Source: an uncultured Oscillospiraceae bacterium (lineage in GTDB: Bacteria > Bacillota > Clostridia > Oscillospirales > Oscillospiraceae). Taken from it: a stretch of DNA of 64,000 nt. This document shows positions 54,957-63,787 of the stretch, piece after piece. The notes beneath the pieces were generated by a model that saw only the letters and a list, made by a program, of their open reading frames with translations, was not told the DNA's origin and made no database searches. The stretch covers positions 1-64,000 of the forward strand of contig CAKTQP010000007.1 of NCBI GenBank assembly GCA_934597165.1. The letters are read 5' to 3'. A program made the translations under genes and the position numbers. The stretch's first letter is position 1. Each line of letters starts with the position of its first letter.

Positions 54957-56570
54957 ATGTCAGTCAAACATATCTTTGTCACCGGAGGCGTGGTTTCCGG
55001 CCTGGGCAAAGGCATCACCGCTGCATCCCTAGGCCGCCTGCTGAAACAGCGGGGTCTGCGGGTTGCCCTGCAGAAGCTGGATCCCTATCTGAACGTGGAC
55101 CCGGGCACCATGAACCCCATCCAGCATGGCGAAGTATTCGTGACCGACGATGGTGCGGAGACCGACCTGGATCTGGGGCACTATGAACGCTTCGTCGATG
55201 AAAACCTGACCGTCAACTCCTCCGTCACCTCCGGCAAAGTCTACACCGCTGTCCTGGACAAGGAACGAGACGGGGACTTCTTGGGGCGCACCGTACAGGT
55301 CATCCCCCACATCACCGATGAGATCAAGTCCCGCATCTACCGCATGGAAAAGGGTGAGCCCAAGGACGTCATCATCACCGAGATCGGCGGCACCGTAGGC
55401 GACATCGAATCTCTGCCCTTCTTGGAAGCCATCCGTCAGGTGGGTCGGGAGCTGCCTCCCGAGGATGTCATGTACATCCACGTGTCCCTCATCGTCACCA
55501 TCCCCGGTTCCGGCGAACAGAAGAGCAAGCCCACTCAGCACTCCTGCAAGGAACTGCTGACCATCGGCATCCAGCCTGACGTCATCATGTGCCGGGCAGA
55601 CCAGCCGGTGACTGAGGACATCCTGAACAAGATCAGTATGTTCTGCAACATCCCCGTGGAGAACGCCATCCCCAACCTGACCGCGCCCATCCTCTATGAA
55701 GTGCCCCTGATGCTGGAGAAGGAAGGTCTGGGCAACGTAGTCTGCAAGCATCTGAAGCTGAACGTGCCCGACCCCGACCTGACCGAGTGGACCAAGATGG
55801 TGGAACGTGCCAAGGCTACCGTGGACGGGGAAGTGGAGATCGCCCTGGTGGGCAAGTATGTGGAGCTCCACGACTCTTACCTGTCCGTGGTGGAAGCCCT
55901 GACCCACGGCGGCATTGAGAACGACGTCAAGGTGAAGATTCGCTGGGTGGACTCGGAGAACGTCACCGAAGAGAACGTGGCAGAAGTGCTGGACGGCGTC
56001 AACGGCGTCATCGTCCCCGGCGGTTTCGGCGCCCGCGGCATTGACGGCATGATCTACTCCATCCGCTGGGCCAGAGAACAGCAGGTGCCCCTGTTCGGTA
56101 TCTGCCTGGGTATGCAGATGTCCGTGGTGGAACACGCCCGGCACTTGGCTGGCATGATCGGCGCACACTCCAGCGAGCTGGATCCCGAAACCCCCTATCC
56201 GGTCATCGACCTGATGCCGGAACAGCGGGATGTGGATAAGATGGGCGCGACCATGCGTCTGGGCGCTTATCCTTGCAAGATTCTGAACAAGAACTCCAAG
56301 ACCTATGAAGCTTACGGCGAAGAGGTCATCTATGAACGCCACCGCCACCGCTATGAGTTCAACAACGACTACCGGGAAGCCCTGACCAACAGCGGCCTGT
56401 CCCTGGTGGGCGTGTCTCCTAACGATAAGCTGGTGGAGATCGTGGAAGATATGAACCACCCCTGGTTCGTGGGCGTTCAGTTCCATCCGGAGCTGAAGTC
56501 CCGTCCCAACAAGGCGCACCCCTTGTTCCGGGAGTTCATCCGGGCGGCAAAGGAGAACCGAGACAAGTGA
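54957..56570 (+). CDS. pyrG: CTP synthase
   Basis: The 537-residue enzyme makes CTP from UTP, ATP and glutamine. The N-terminal synthase domain has [20 protein letters not shown] (P-loop) and [10 protein letters not shown]. The C-terminal glutaminase has the nucleophile elbow [11 protein letters not shown] and the tail histidine in [10 protein letters not shown]. The start at 54957 follows AGGAGG by 9 bases. Length is normal. Confidence 0.97.
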   Translation: MSVKHIFVTGGVVSGLGKGITAASLGRLLKQRGLRVALQKLDPYLNVDPGTMNPIQHGEVFVTDDGAETDLDLGHYERFVDENLTVNSSVTSGKVYTAVLDKERDGDFLGRTVQVIPHITDEIKSRIYRMEKGEPKDVIITEIGGTVGDIESLPFLEAIRQVGRELPPEDVMYIHVSLIVTIPGSGEQKSKPTQHSCKELLTIGIQPDVIMCRADQPVTEDILNKISMFCNIPVENAIPNLTAPILYEVPLMLEKEGLGNVVCKHLKLNVPDPDLTEWTKMVERAKATVDGEVEIALVGKYVELHDSYLSVVEALTHGGIENDVKVKIRWVDSENVTEENVAEVLDGVNGVIVPGGFGARGIDGMIYSIRWAREQQVPLFGICLGMQMSVVEHARHLAGMIGAHSSELDPETPYPVIDLMPEQRDVDKMGATMRLGAYPCKILNKNSKTYEAYGEEVIYERHRHRYEFNNDYREALTNSGLSLVGVSPNDKLVEIVEDMNHPWFVGVQFHPELKSRPNKAHPLFREFIRAAKENRDK

Positions 56571-56571
56571 T

Positions 56572-56605
56572 AAAAATGCGATGCGGGAAACCGCATCGCA
56601 TTTTT
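56572..56605. terminator. Bidirectional terminator after pyrG
   Basis: AAAAATGCGATGCGG (56572-56586) pairs with CCGCATCGCATTTTT (56591-56605) around a GAAA tetraloop. Confidence 0.95.
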
Positions 56606-56612
56606 TGTATGG

Positions 56613-57587
56613 TCAATCTTTGTCCAACAGCATCTGATAAAATGCCGAATAGTTGGTGTCGTGTGCCTTGGTGGCCGCAATAGCGGTTCTGGGGTGTTGA
56701 TCCAGCAGACCGGTGAGCAGATAGGGGATGTCATAACCCCAGACGCAGCCGGCCTTTTTCAGAGCCAGGATGTCCTTTTGGATGAACCGGAGCAGGGGGT
56801 CCAGCTGGTAGCGGGGGTTTTTCAGGAACCCGATCAGCGCTTCCAACGCACAGTTGCCTGCGCCCCGTCCCATGCCGCTGAGGGTGCCGTCCAGGTAGCT
56901 GGCGCCCATGGACAGGGCTTCGATGGTGTTGGCGAAGGCGCACTGCTGGTTGTTGTGGGCGTGGATGCCCAGACGCTTGCCTGCCGGTTCCAGCACTTCC
57001 AGATAGCGTTTGGCCATCCGGTTGATCTCTTCCGGGTACATAGCGCCGTAGCTGTCCACCAGATAAACCGCGTTCACCGGGGACTCGGTCAGAGCGGCCA
57101 GGGCAAATTGAATGTCGCTCTCCCGGCAGTTGGAGACTGCCATGATGTTGCAGGTGGTCTCATAGCCCTTCTTGGCGGCGTCCTCGATCATGGCCAGCGC
57201 TTCCGGGATGGTGTTGATGTAGGTGGCCACTCGGATCATGTCGATGGGGCTTTCGTCGCGAGGGTGGATGTCATTCACGTAGTCGCAACGTCCCACGTCC
57301 GCCATGACGGCGATCTTCAGCTGGGTGTCGTTCTCGCCCACCACGACACGGATGTCCTCGTCGTCACAGAACTTCCACTTGCCAAAGGCGTCCGGATCGA
57401 ACATGGACTTGTCCGCCTTATAGCCGAACTCCATATAATCGACACCGGCCTTGATGTTGGTTTGATAGAGATCCTGGACAAATTCATCCGGGAAAAAGAA
57501 GTCATTGACCAGCCCGCCGTCTCGAATGGTGGCGTCCAAAACCCGGACGTCAGTACGCACGGAGAGCAGATTGCCTTTTCGTTCCAT
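56613..57587 (-). CDS. DRE-TIM aldolase family protein (HMGL/homocitrate synthase-like)
   Basis: The 324-residue protein has the DRE-TIM metallolyase core: LDATIRDGG near the start and HAHNNQQCAFANTI for the metal-binding HxH. GMGRGAGNCALEALIG follows. It belongs with homocitrate/isopropylmalate synthase and 4-hydroxy-2-oxovalerate aldolase relatives, but it has no regulatory domain and the substrate is unknown. AGGAGG is 7 bases before the ATG. It is a single-gene unit. Confidence 0.85.
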   Translation of the reverse strand: MERKGNLLSVRTDVRVLDATIRDGGLVNDFFFPDEFVQDLYQTNIKAGVDYMEFGYKADKSMFDPDAFGKWKFCDDEDIRVVVGENDTQLKIAVMADVGRCDYVNDIHPRDESPIDMIRVATYINTIPEALAMIEDAAKKGYETTCNIMAVSNCRESDIQFALAALTESPVNAVYLVDSYGAMYPEEINRMAKRYLEVLEPAGKRLGIHAHNNQQCAFANTIEALSMGASYLDGTLSGMGRGAGNCALEALIGFLKNPRYQLDPLLRFIQKDILALKKAGCVWGYDIPYLLTGLLDQHPRTAIAATKAHDTNYSAFYQMLLDKD

Positions 57588-57669
57588 GTTCTTTCCTCCT
57601 TTAAAGCGACAACGATTTTTATTGTGAAACCATTATACCACAAACTGTACCGTTGTACAGAGGCGAATT

Positions 57670-58536
57670 TCACAATTTGTCTCCCTTTTTTCCATCCTTC
57701 CATGCTAGATTCCGCCGTAACACCGCCGGACCCCGCCAGGCGAAGGCTCGGTTGCCGAAGGCGGCGCGGAAGGTGCGGTTGGTCAGCCCCTCTAAATCCT
57801 CGGAGGACAGGGAAGCCAGATAGGACGTCTCTGCCGCCCGACCGGTCAGCTCCGGCAGTGGAGAGGGTTGGGCGTCTCGGTTGTAGGGACAGGCCAGCTG
57901 GCAGAAATCACAGCCCCAAATGAGAGGGTGCGCTTGCAGCTGTGCCTCTTGCTCTGCCGTCAGCGTCCCCTTCTTCTGGGTTAGGTCGGAGAGACAGCGT
58001 GATATGTCACAGCCTGCTTCCGTCAGCGCACCAGAGGGACAGGCGCGGATGCAGGCGTTGCAGCCGGGGCAGTCCGGCGCAGGGGTGGAGGCGGAGGGGA
58101 GCGGGAGATCGGTCAAAATGGTGCCCAGGAACACCCAGCTGCCATAGGGCGGGACGATGACCAACCCATGCCGCCCCAAAATGCCCAACCCAGCCAGTCG
58201 GGCGCACTGCCGTTCGGGCAGGGGGGAGTTGTCCGCTCCGGGCACAAAGATTTTCCCAGGAAATCGTGCCTGTAGCTCTGTAACAATCTGTCCCAGCCGA
58301 CGGGACAGCGCCAGATGGTAGTCCTCCCCACGGGCGTAATAGGACAAGTTGCCCTGGGGTTGGTCAGTGCCAGCCCAGTAGGGGAAGGCGGCGATAAAGA
58401 CCCCGGCGGGAGCAGGGCAGAGGGTCTGGGCTTTTTCCAGCTGGTCTGTGGATAATTCCAGATCGGCGAAGGCGCACATCCCCCATCCAGCGGCTCCGGC
58501 ATGGGAAAAGAGGGGGGAAAGGGTGTGGAAATCCAT
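57670..58536 (-). CDS. QueG-like epoxyqueuosine reductase / 4Fe-4S protein
   Basis: The 288-residue protein has two 4Fe-4S clusters: CPGCNACIRACPSGAL, plus CDFCQLACPYNRD together with nearby CDISRC. It also has the N-terminal corrinoid-binding DUF1730 region (YYARGEDYH). These match QueG, which reduces epoxyqueuosine in tRNA. The HEAT-repeat C terminus of E. coli QueG is absent. The start at 58536 follows AAGGAGG by 9 bases; an upstream ATG adds unrelated residues. Short QueG-like proteins may have other roles. Confidence 0.8.
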   Translation of the reverse strand: MDFHTLSPLFSHAGAAGWGMCAFADLELSTDQLEKAQTLCPAPAGVFIAAFPYWAGTDQPQGNLSYYARGEDYHLALSRRLGQIVTELQARFPGKIFVPGADNSPLPERQCARLAGLGILGRHGLVIVPPYGSWVFLGTILTDLPLPSASTPAPDCPGCNACIRACPSGALTEAGCDISRCLSDLTQKKGTLTAEQEAQLQAHPLIWGCDFCQLACPYNRDAQPSPLPELTGRAAETSYLASLSSEDLEGLTNRTFRAAFGNRAFAWRGPAVLRRNLAWKDGKKGDKL

Positions 58537-58583
58537 AACGATGCGCCTCCTTGGAAAAAAGTCAAAAAATTTCCCCAAAGGGA

Positions 58584-58614
58584 TTGACCTGAAACATAAG
58601 GTTAATGTTACACT
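58584..58614 (+). promoter_or_regulatory. MerR-type promoter upstream of the TraX gene
   Basis: TTGACC (58584-58589) and TACACT (58609-58614) are separated by 19 bases instead of 17, and the spacer contains an imperfect dyad ACCTGA-AACA-TAAGGT. This is the arrangement MerR-family activators use. No MerR gene is adjacent. Confidence 0.55.
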
Positions 58615-58655
58615 GTTAGGAGAAAAAATCAAGGTCTGAGGGGGGGAAAAGTGAC

Positions 58656-59345
58656 ATGAAGACCGTTTCAACGAGGGTTGGTCTGGATGCTACAGTGCTA
58701 AAACTCATCGGCGTGGTGACCATGACAGTGGATCACATCGGGTACATCCTCTTTCCAAAGCTGGCTCTCCTGCGCATCATCGGTCGGCTGGCCTACCCCA
58801 TCTTCGCCTACCTGATCGCAGAGGGCTGTACTTACTCCAGACACAAGGCGAAATACTTCCTCTCCGTCCTGGGCACCGGCCTGCTGTGCTCTGCTGCTAG
58901 CTATGGGGCAGAACGCAGTTTGTACCAGTCCATCATGATCACCTTCGCCTGTTCCATCGGCCTGATCTTCTTGCTGGAACGAGCCAGGATGCAGCGAAAA
59001 CGTGTCCTCTGGAGTGGTGTTTTTCTCCTGGCGCTGACCGCCTGTTTCCTGCTCTTCCAGCTCCGTCTGGTTCCCGGTTTCACGACAGACTATGGTTTTT
59101 TGGGCATCATCACGCCCTTGCTGGTCTGGTTGGGCAAAGGAAAACGAGAGAAAATCTTGGGACTGACCGTGGGATTGTGCCTGATCGTCTTAGAGATGGG
59201 CGGGGTGCAGATATTCTCCTTGGTGGCGGTTCCCCTGTTGGTGCTGTACAACGGGGAACGGGGCAAATACCGGTGGAAGACTTTTTTCTACCTCTATTAT
59301 CCCATCCACTTGGCCGTGATATATGGGATCGCACAGCTGATGTGA
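58656..59345 (+). CDS. TraX family membrane protein
   Basis: The 229-residue protein has about seven hydrophobic segments and the TraX-family features LKLIGVVTMTVDHIGYILFP, RIIGRLAYPIFAYLIAEG and a C-terminal YLYYPIHLAVIYGIAQ. TraX in the F plasmid acetylates pilin, and chromosomal homologs in Clostridia are of unknown function (acyltransferase-like fold). The start at 58656 follows a G-rich stretch. Confidence 0.88.
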   Translation: MKTVSTRVGLDATVLKLIGVVTMTVDHIGYILFPKLALLRIIGRLAYPIFAYLIAEGCTYSRHKAKYFLSVLGTGLLCSAASYGAERSLYQSIMITFACSIGLIFLLERARMQRKRVLWSGVFLLALTACFLLFQLRLVPGFTTDYGFLGIITPLLVWLGKGKREKILGLTVGLCLIVLEMGGVQIFSLVAVPLLVLYNGERGKYRWKTFFYLYYPIHLAVIYGIAQLM

Positions 59346-59377
59346 AAAACTGCTCGGAATGGTTCCGGGCAGTTTTT
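59346..59377 (+). terminator. Terminator of the TraX gene
   Basis: AAAAACTGC (59345-59353) pairs with GCAGTTTTT (59369-59377) with an inner GGAA/TTCC pair. Confidence 0.85.
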
Positions 59378-59384
59378 GTGTAGA

Positions 59385-59472
59385 GAGAAAAAATCTCGCC
59401 GCAGGCGGAATTTATTTCCGCTGAGCAAGTCAAATCCAAAAGGTTTCCCAAAAAGTCAAAGACTTTTTGGGA
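59385..59472 (-). repeat. Structured repeat element, copy 4 (shortened)
   Basis: H3 is GAGA / TCTC (59385-59397). H2 is GGCGGAA / TTCCGCT (59404-59422, one G-U pair). H1 is TCCCAAAAAGTC / GACTTTTTGGGA (59446-59472). H4 is absent. The linker AGCAAGTCAAATC matches copies 1-3. It is 40 kb from the lepA copies and in the same orientation as copy 3. Confidence 0.8.
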
Positions 59473-59478
59473 AAAATA

Positions 59479-59507
59479 AGGCAGGTAACCCGTCGAGTTA
59501 CCTGCCT
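59479..59507 (-). terminator. Inverted repeat, possible terminator of the tadA direction
   Basis: AGGCAGGTAAC (59479-59489) pairs with GTTACCTGCCT (59497-59507). On the minus strand it is followed by TTATTTTTCCC. Between it and tadA (59508-59619) the sequence is AT-rich and holds an 8-bp inverted repeat GTCTCTTG/CAAGAGAC (59550-59583), with nothing else recognisable. Confidence 0.55.
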
Positions 59508-59619
59508 CAAGAAGGAAAATGAAAAAACTACTAGCACTTAAAAACCTTTGTCTCTTGCTTTCGAGTGTATGATACCAAGAGACTATTACAAAAATTCGTG
59601 AAATTATATTACAGAAGTA

Positions 59620-60084
59620 TTAAATCAAATCTTTTTCTTTTCCACATGGGCGGAAAAAGCTGTGCAAAACTTTGGCGCACTCCGCGCCAAGCACCCCGCC
59701 ATACACCTCTGGCCGGTGGTTGAACCCCTCTTGGAACAACGAGAGCACACTGCCGCAGCACCCCGCCTTGGGATTCTTGGCGCCATACCACACCTTGCCG
59801 ATGCGGGCGTTGACCATAGCCCCGGCGCACATGGGACAGGGCTCTAACGTCACGTACAGCTCACACCCATCCAGTCGCCAGGAACTCAACTGAGCGCATG
59901 CGGAACGGATGGCCTCCAGCTCTGCGTGGGCGGTGGCGTCCGCTCCGGCCACGCGGCGGTTGTACCCTTGGCCGATGACCTGGCCGTCTTTCACCACCAC
60001 ACAGCCCACCGGGATGTCCTCTGCCGCTGCCGCCTGTCGTGCCAGCTCCAGTGCCTGTGCCATATAGCGTTCCTCTTGCGTCAT
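59620..60084 (-). CDS. tadA: tRNA-specific adenosine deaminase
   Basis: The 154-residue zinc enzyme converts A34 to inosine in tRNA(Arg). The catalytic motif is HAELEAI with the Zn-binding His and the catalytic Glu, and the cysteines are in LEPCPMCAGAMV. Length is typical. It starts at ATG 60084 after an AGGAGGTT site. Confidence 0.95.
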   Translation of the reverse strand: MTQEERYMAQALELARQAAAAEDIPVGCVVVKDGQVIGQGYNRRVAGADATAHAELEAIRSACAQLSSWRLDGCELYVTLEPCPMCAGAMVNARIGKVWYGAKNPKAGCCGSVLSLFQEGFNHRPEVYGGVLGAECAKVLHSFFRPCGKEKDLI

Positions 60085-60147
60085 GGGTCACAACCTCCTT
60101 ACCTGATGCACAGTGTACAGGAGACGGTGGAAAAAAACAAGAGGGGT

Positions 60148-60630
60148 TTATTGCAGGTACACCTTCAAGCGGGTGATGTTGTCCTCCTCTGCCTGAATGG
60201 TGGCACGTGCCAAATCCAACGCCTGCTGCTCCGGTTGTGTGGGAGGCGCAGCGTCCTGCTGGGCGTCCGCTTGGGTGGGCGGGGCGAAGGAGTTCAGGGC
60301 TTTGGTCAGGGAGACGATGCCCATGTTGCTGCCCTGGATCATCATCTCCGCCAGGTGGCTGGTCTCCCGGTTGCACAGGGTGTTCCCCTGGAGGGACAGC
60401 CACAGCATGGTGTACTCCCCGTTGGTCACCTCTTTGGGACAGCGCCCCATGGCCTTCATCTGGTTCTCCGCGTTGGAGGCAGTGGTCTGATACTGGCGGA
60501 ATTGGGTCTGTAGGTCGGAGCGGAAGCGGGCGTTGTCTACCTTGGGCAGCAGGAGGCGGATGGCGATATCCCCCATCTTGGCCCCGTGGTAGACCTCCTG
60601 TAACAGCTGGTACTGATTGTTGAAATCCAT
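60148..60630 (-). CDS. Helical protein of unknown function, possibly ferritin-like
   Basis: The 160-residue protein is predicted almost entirely helical, with long amphipathic stretches (QLLQEVYHGAKMGDIAIRLL, then NREtSHLAEMMIQGSNMG) and a Pro/Gln-rich loop at about 118-135. Another helix follows (QQALDLARATIQAEEDN). The spacing of helix-borne Glu and His residues suggests a ferritin-like four-helix bundle, but the metal ligands are not clear enough to be sure. It may be cotranscribed with tadA (63-base gap). Confidence 0.65.
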   Translation of the reverse strand: MDFNNQYQLLQEVYHGAKMGDIAIRLLLPKVDNARFRSDLQTQFRQYQTTASNAENQMKAMGRCPKEVTNGEYTMLWLSLQGNTLCNRETSHLAEMMIQGSNMGIVSLTKALNSFAPPTQADAQQDAAPPTQPEQQALDLARATIQAEEDNITRLKVYLQ

Positions 60631-60763
60631 GCAAAGCGTCCTTTCCCTGTGGAGATTTCCACAGATTTGTGAGAAAACAAGGATAGCTTGCCCAGTGGAT
60701 TGAAAAAAATGCGGAAATAGAGTAAAATGCTCTCAACTGTACGCAAGAGAGGATGAACACAAC

Positions 60764-61741
60764 ATGGATCAATACTGGCTGGAAGTGGCCATTGACACCA
60801 CACCGGACTGCCTGGATGACGTGGCGGCTTATTTGACCGGCTGCGGCATCGTGGGGCTGTCTTTGGAAAATGAAGCGGACTTGAACGAGTTCATGGCAGA
60901 GAACAAAGCCTATTGGGATGAAGTGGACGACGACCTGAAAGCCGCCTGGAAGGGCGTCTCCCGGGTGAAATTTTACGTGACCGAGGACGAGGACGGCAAA
61001 GCCCGCCTGGCAGAGGTGGAGGGCGGATTGGAAGCCTTCCGTCAGCGGGTGGGCAAGGACGCCGGGACTCTGGCTGTCTCCACCACCTCCCTGCGGGAAG
61101 AGGACTGGTCGGAGAACTGGAAGCAGTATTATCAGCCCTTCCCCGTGGGCGAAAAGCTCTATGTCGTCCCCGAATGGATGCGGGGGGAACCCGTCCCCGA
61201 AGGACGTCAGCCGGTGTACCTGAACCCCGGCCTCATCTTCGGCACCGGCAGCCACGGCACCACCCGTCTCTGTCTGGAAGGGGTGGAGCGCTACGTAAAA
61301 CCCGGCGACCGGATGCTGGACTTGGGCACCGGCAGCGGCATCCTGGCCATCGCCGCTGTGCTCTTGGGCGCAAAGGAAGCGGTGGGCTGTGACATCGACC
61401 CCAAAGCCTCCCGTGTGGCGGCGGAGAACGCCTCCTATAACGGCATCGGCACCGACCGGTTCCGCTGTTACACCGGCGATATCAACCAGGACCCGGAGCT
61501 GAAGGCCAACCTGGCGGGGAAATACGACCTGGTGGTGGCCAACATCATCGCCGACGTCATCATCCCCCTGACCGCCGTGGCAGGGGACTACCTGAAGCCG
61601 GACGGCCTGTTCCTCACCTCTGGCATCATCGAGCACCGGGCAGAGGACGTGAAGAACGCCCTGGAAGCCCACGGGTTTGTGATCTTGGAGACCCGGAGCA
61701 GAGAGGGCTGGGTCAGCTACACGGCAAAACACAACGGGTAA
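60764..61741 (+). CDS. prmA: Ribosomal protein L11 methyltransferase
   Basis: The 325-residue enzyme methylates uL11. The substrate-binding N-terminal domain (to about 120) is followed by the SAM-binding Rossmann domain with NPGLIFGTGSHGTTRLCLE and DLGTGSGILAIAA. The catalytic region is VANIIADVI. Length and motifs are typical of Firmicutes PrmA. Confidence 0.95.
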   Translation: MDQYWLEVAIDTTPDCLDDVAAYLTGCGIVGLSLENEADLNEFMAENKAYWDEVDDDLKAAWKGVSRVKFYVTEDEDGKARLAEVEGGLEAFRQRVGKDAGTLAVSTTSLREEDWSENWKQYYQPFPVGEKLYVVPEWMRGEPVPEGRQPVYLNPGLIFGTGSHGTTRLCLEGVERYVKPGDRMLDLGTGSGILAIAAVLLGAKEAVGCDIDPKASRVAAENASYNGIGTDRFRCYTGDINQDPELKANLAGKYDLVVANIIADVIIPLTAVAGDYLKPDGLFLTSGIIEHRAEDVKNALEAHGFVILETRSREGWVSYTAKHNG

Positions 61742-61836
61742 ATCAGAAATGATGCACAAGGCACTCTCCCTTCGGTTTTTGTAATCAGCCGGAATGATTG
61801 AATGCAGGTAAATCAATCACATAGGAGGATTACACA

Positions 61837-62214
61837 ATGGATAAGTACATCTATGATGAAAAGAATGGGCTTTGGTATGAATTGCGAGGCGACTATTACT
61901 TACCTTGTCTGAGGCTGCCAGAGACAACGGAGGTACATATCGGTATCTGGGGACAACGTCATCGCCGGTATCTGAAAGAACATCGCAAAACTGCCTATAC
62001 TCGTCTGCTGACAAGCGGCAGGCTGAACAAATACCTTGCCGATATAGATCATCAAGCGGAAGAACTGTTCTCTCAGCTGGTAAGTCAGATGGCAGCAGCC
62101 GAGGGTATCACCGAAGCGCTCAAAGCGGCCGATCAGATGGAATGGGTACGTCGCACGAACAGCATTCGAAACCGTGCCAGAGAAATCGTCAATTCCGAAC
62201 TGATTCACAACTGA
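61837..62214 (+). CDS. TnpV family transposon-encoded protein
   Basis: The 125-residue protein matches the TnpV family, small proteins encoded on Firmicutes mobilisable transposons. Characteristic are YDEKNGLWYELRGDYYLPCL, GIWGQRHRRYLKEHRKTAY and LLTSGRLNKYLADID. TnpV proteins are often found near transposon ends; their function is unproven. AGGAGG precedes the ATG. No transposase or recombinase gene is present here. Confidence 0.85.
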   Translation: MDKYIYDEKNGLWYELRGDYYLPCLRLPETTEVHIGIWGQRHRRYLKEHRKTAYTRLLTSGRLNKYLADIDHQAEELFSQLVSQMAAAEGITEALKAADQMEWVRRTNSIRNRAREIVNSELIHN

Positions 62215-62217
62215 GTA

Positions 62218-62262
62218 GACCCCGGAGTACAGGCCGAAAACGGCAGTCTGTACTCCGGGGTC
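62218..62262 (+). terminator. Long hairpin terminator of the TnpV gene
   Basis: GACCCCGGAGTACAG (62218-62232) pairs with CTGTACTCCGGGGTC (62248-62262), with an inner GCCG-AAAA-CGGC. A T-rich run follows. Beyond it, 62263-62384 shows nothing recognisable. Confidence 0.85.
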
Positions 62263-62384
62263 TCTTTGGGCAAAATCGTGCGGTATCGGTCTAACAAGCA
62301 ACGGATTTGCTGGGGCAAATCCAGCTTAACAGGGAAAAATCCCTATGACCCTTACAGGATTGTCTCCTTCAAACAAAATTAAAA

Positions 62385-62404
62385 CTCCCGGAATATTCCG
62401 GGAG
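62385..62404 (-). terminator. Perfect 20-base palindrome, terminator for the JAB gene
   Basis: CTCCCGGAATATTCCGGGAG (62385-62404) is followed on the minus strand by TTTTAATTTTG. Confidence 0.8.
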
Positions 62405-62502
62405 CTTCTACTATTATAAGGAGAAAAAGTGCAGCTGTTTTCGTTAACATAAAAGTCACCTGATGCCGGACAAGCCGGCGAGCTGAAGATACGGTCATCC
62501 GA

Positions 62503-62925
62503 TCAGGTCTCTATTTTCTCCTCGATGCAGGAAGACAGCTCATCTTTACCGTGAGCCGCAACACAAAACAGTCTGCATTTCTCTCCCTGCACCATCAGAA
62601 GATATAACCGCTCCATCCTGTTGGCCCGCATGATTCTGCACGCCATCTGTATGTCCACGTTGGAAGGGACACAAGGACTGCACGACGGGTGACTGTGCAC
62701 TACGCCGCAGAACCGCAGTGCCGGACCGCTCCAGTGCTTCCGCACAAAGTCCTGTATGGGCAGTCGGCTGGGAATATAGGTGGCATTGCCGACACCTGCA
62801 TCCGCATCAAAATAGTAGTCCGCAATCCTGCCGTTTTGATCTGCTGCAAGGATGCCGCCGCATTCCGGCTTCTGCCTGCCGATCGTATCCATGATCTCAG
62901 TTAAGACCTTTAGTGAGATATACAT
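62503..62925 (-). CDS. JAB/MPN-domain metalloprotease-like protein
   Basis: The 140-residue protein has the JAMM zinc motif: CGVVHSHPSCSPCVPSNVD (HxH then Asp), with a possible Glu in PECGGIL. Such proteins process ubiquitin-like tags or act in mobile-element and defence contexts; a role here is unknown. ATG 62925 follows GGAGG by 8 bases; the ATG at 62931 is too close. It lies in the small mobile-element-like patch with TnpV. Confidence 0.8.
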   Translation of the reverse strand: MYISLKVLTEIMDTIGRQKPECGGILAADQNGRIADYYFDADAGVGNATYIPSRLPIQDFVRKHWSGPALRFCGVVHSHPSCSPCVPSNVDIQMACRIMRANRMERLYLLMVQGEKCRLFCVAAHGKDELSSCIEEKIET

Positions 62926-63010
62926 CCGCATCCCCTCCTTGCATCAGTGCAGCAGACAGGGCAGCACCCCGCCTGGATGCTGCCCTGTGCCGGGACGGTA
63001 TCACCGCCGC

Positions 63011-63202
63011 TTACTTGTAGTAACCGCAGGCCGTATCCGAACTGCTGGTATCACGCCTGTGGTAGTTGCAGAATGCCTTGCCGAAGCCGTACTGCTCATA
63101 GTACATACAGCTGCCGCAGGTCAAAGAGAAAAATTCGCATTCCGGCATCTCAAACATAGGTTCGCGCTGCTCTTCGCTCTGATATTCCTTCTTACTGTTC
63201 AT
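63011..63202 (-). CDS. Cys-rich small protein
   Basis: The 63-residue protein has CEFFSLTCGSCMYYE, KAFCNYH and CGYYK, giving five cysteines that could bind zinc or an Fe-S cluster. It lies in the TnpV/JAB patch and may be carried by the same element. The start follows AGGAGG by 8 bases (ATG 63202). A CAGGGCAGCA/TGCTGCCCTG hairpin lies between this gene and the JAB gene (62957-62986). Function unknown. Confidence 0.7.
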   Translation of the reverse strand: MNSKKEYQSEEQREPMFEMPECEFFSLTCGSCMYYEQYGFGKAFCNYHRRDTSSSDTACGYYK

Positions 63203-63349
63203 TCTGTTACCTCCTGACTTCATTCCATTTGACAACATACCGATACAGACCGTACTGTATATAATAAATATAATACCTGTATTTGTGAGTTGTCAAGCCA
63301 ATAATGCGGTGGAAGGAAAGTGCCTTGTGTTGTGATGGGATGAGGAAGT

Positions 63350-63748
63350 ATGACGACGATACAAAAGAACGGATACGTCTTTTTGGTTGACCAGGAAAAA
63401 ACGCAGCAGTATTACCGCACCCACACCCTCTGTGACTGCGTGTATTGCCGCAATTATTATGCCCAGGTGAAACAGCAATTCCCACGATTGGACGCCTTTC
63501 TGAGCGAGTTTGGGGTGGATATTGCAAGGCCGGACGAGATTATGAGTGTGGAGCTGGAGGGGCGCGTGGCGTATCTCAACGTGGATTATACGGTCTGCGG
63601 AAGGGTTCAGACGATGGACGAAGGGGAGATAGCGCTGCAGGATGGACAACAGTTGTATTTGGCTGTCACAGAAGGGTTCGCGTCTCCCAACGAGCAGACC
63701 GGGGACTACTTTACCATTTCCGTGACGGGACTAGAGTTGGATAAATAA
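63350..63748 (+). CDS. Conserved hypothetical protein with Cys motif
   Basis: The 132-residue protein has LCDCVYCRNYY (CxC-x2-C) near residue 28 and a later strand-rich half (RVAYLNVDYTVCGRV, then DYFTISVTGLELDK). The cysteines may bind a metal. There is no signal peptide or membrane segment. GAGGAAG lies a few bases before the ATG. I do not recognise the family. Confidence 0.7.
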   Translation: MTTIQKNGYVFLVDQEKTQQYYRTHTLCDCVYCRNYYAQVKQQFPRLDAFLSEFGVDIARPDEIMSVELEGRVAYLNVDYTVCGRVQTMDEGEIALQDGQQLYLAVTEGFASPNEQTGDYFTISVTGLELDK

Positions 63749-63749
63749 A

Positions 63750-63779
63750 ATAGGAGACACTTTATAACGTGTCTCCTAT
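63750..63779. terminator. Bidirectional terminator
   Basis: ATAGGAGACAC (63750-63760) pairs with GTGTCTCCTAT (63769-63779), with A/T-rich flanks. Confidence 0.85.
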
Positions 63780-63787
63780 GGGTTTCG

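Noticed and set aside
59521..59619. Possible tRNA or small RNA in the AT-rich gap before tadA
   Set aside because: Only an 8-bp inverted repeat is visible; no cloverleaf, SRP-like or other RNA signature was found.
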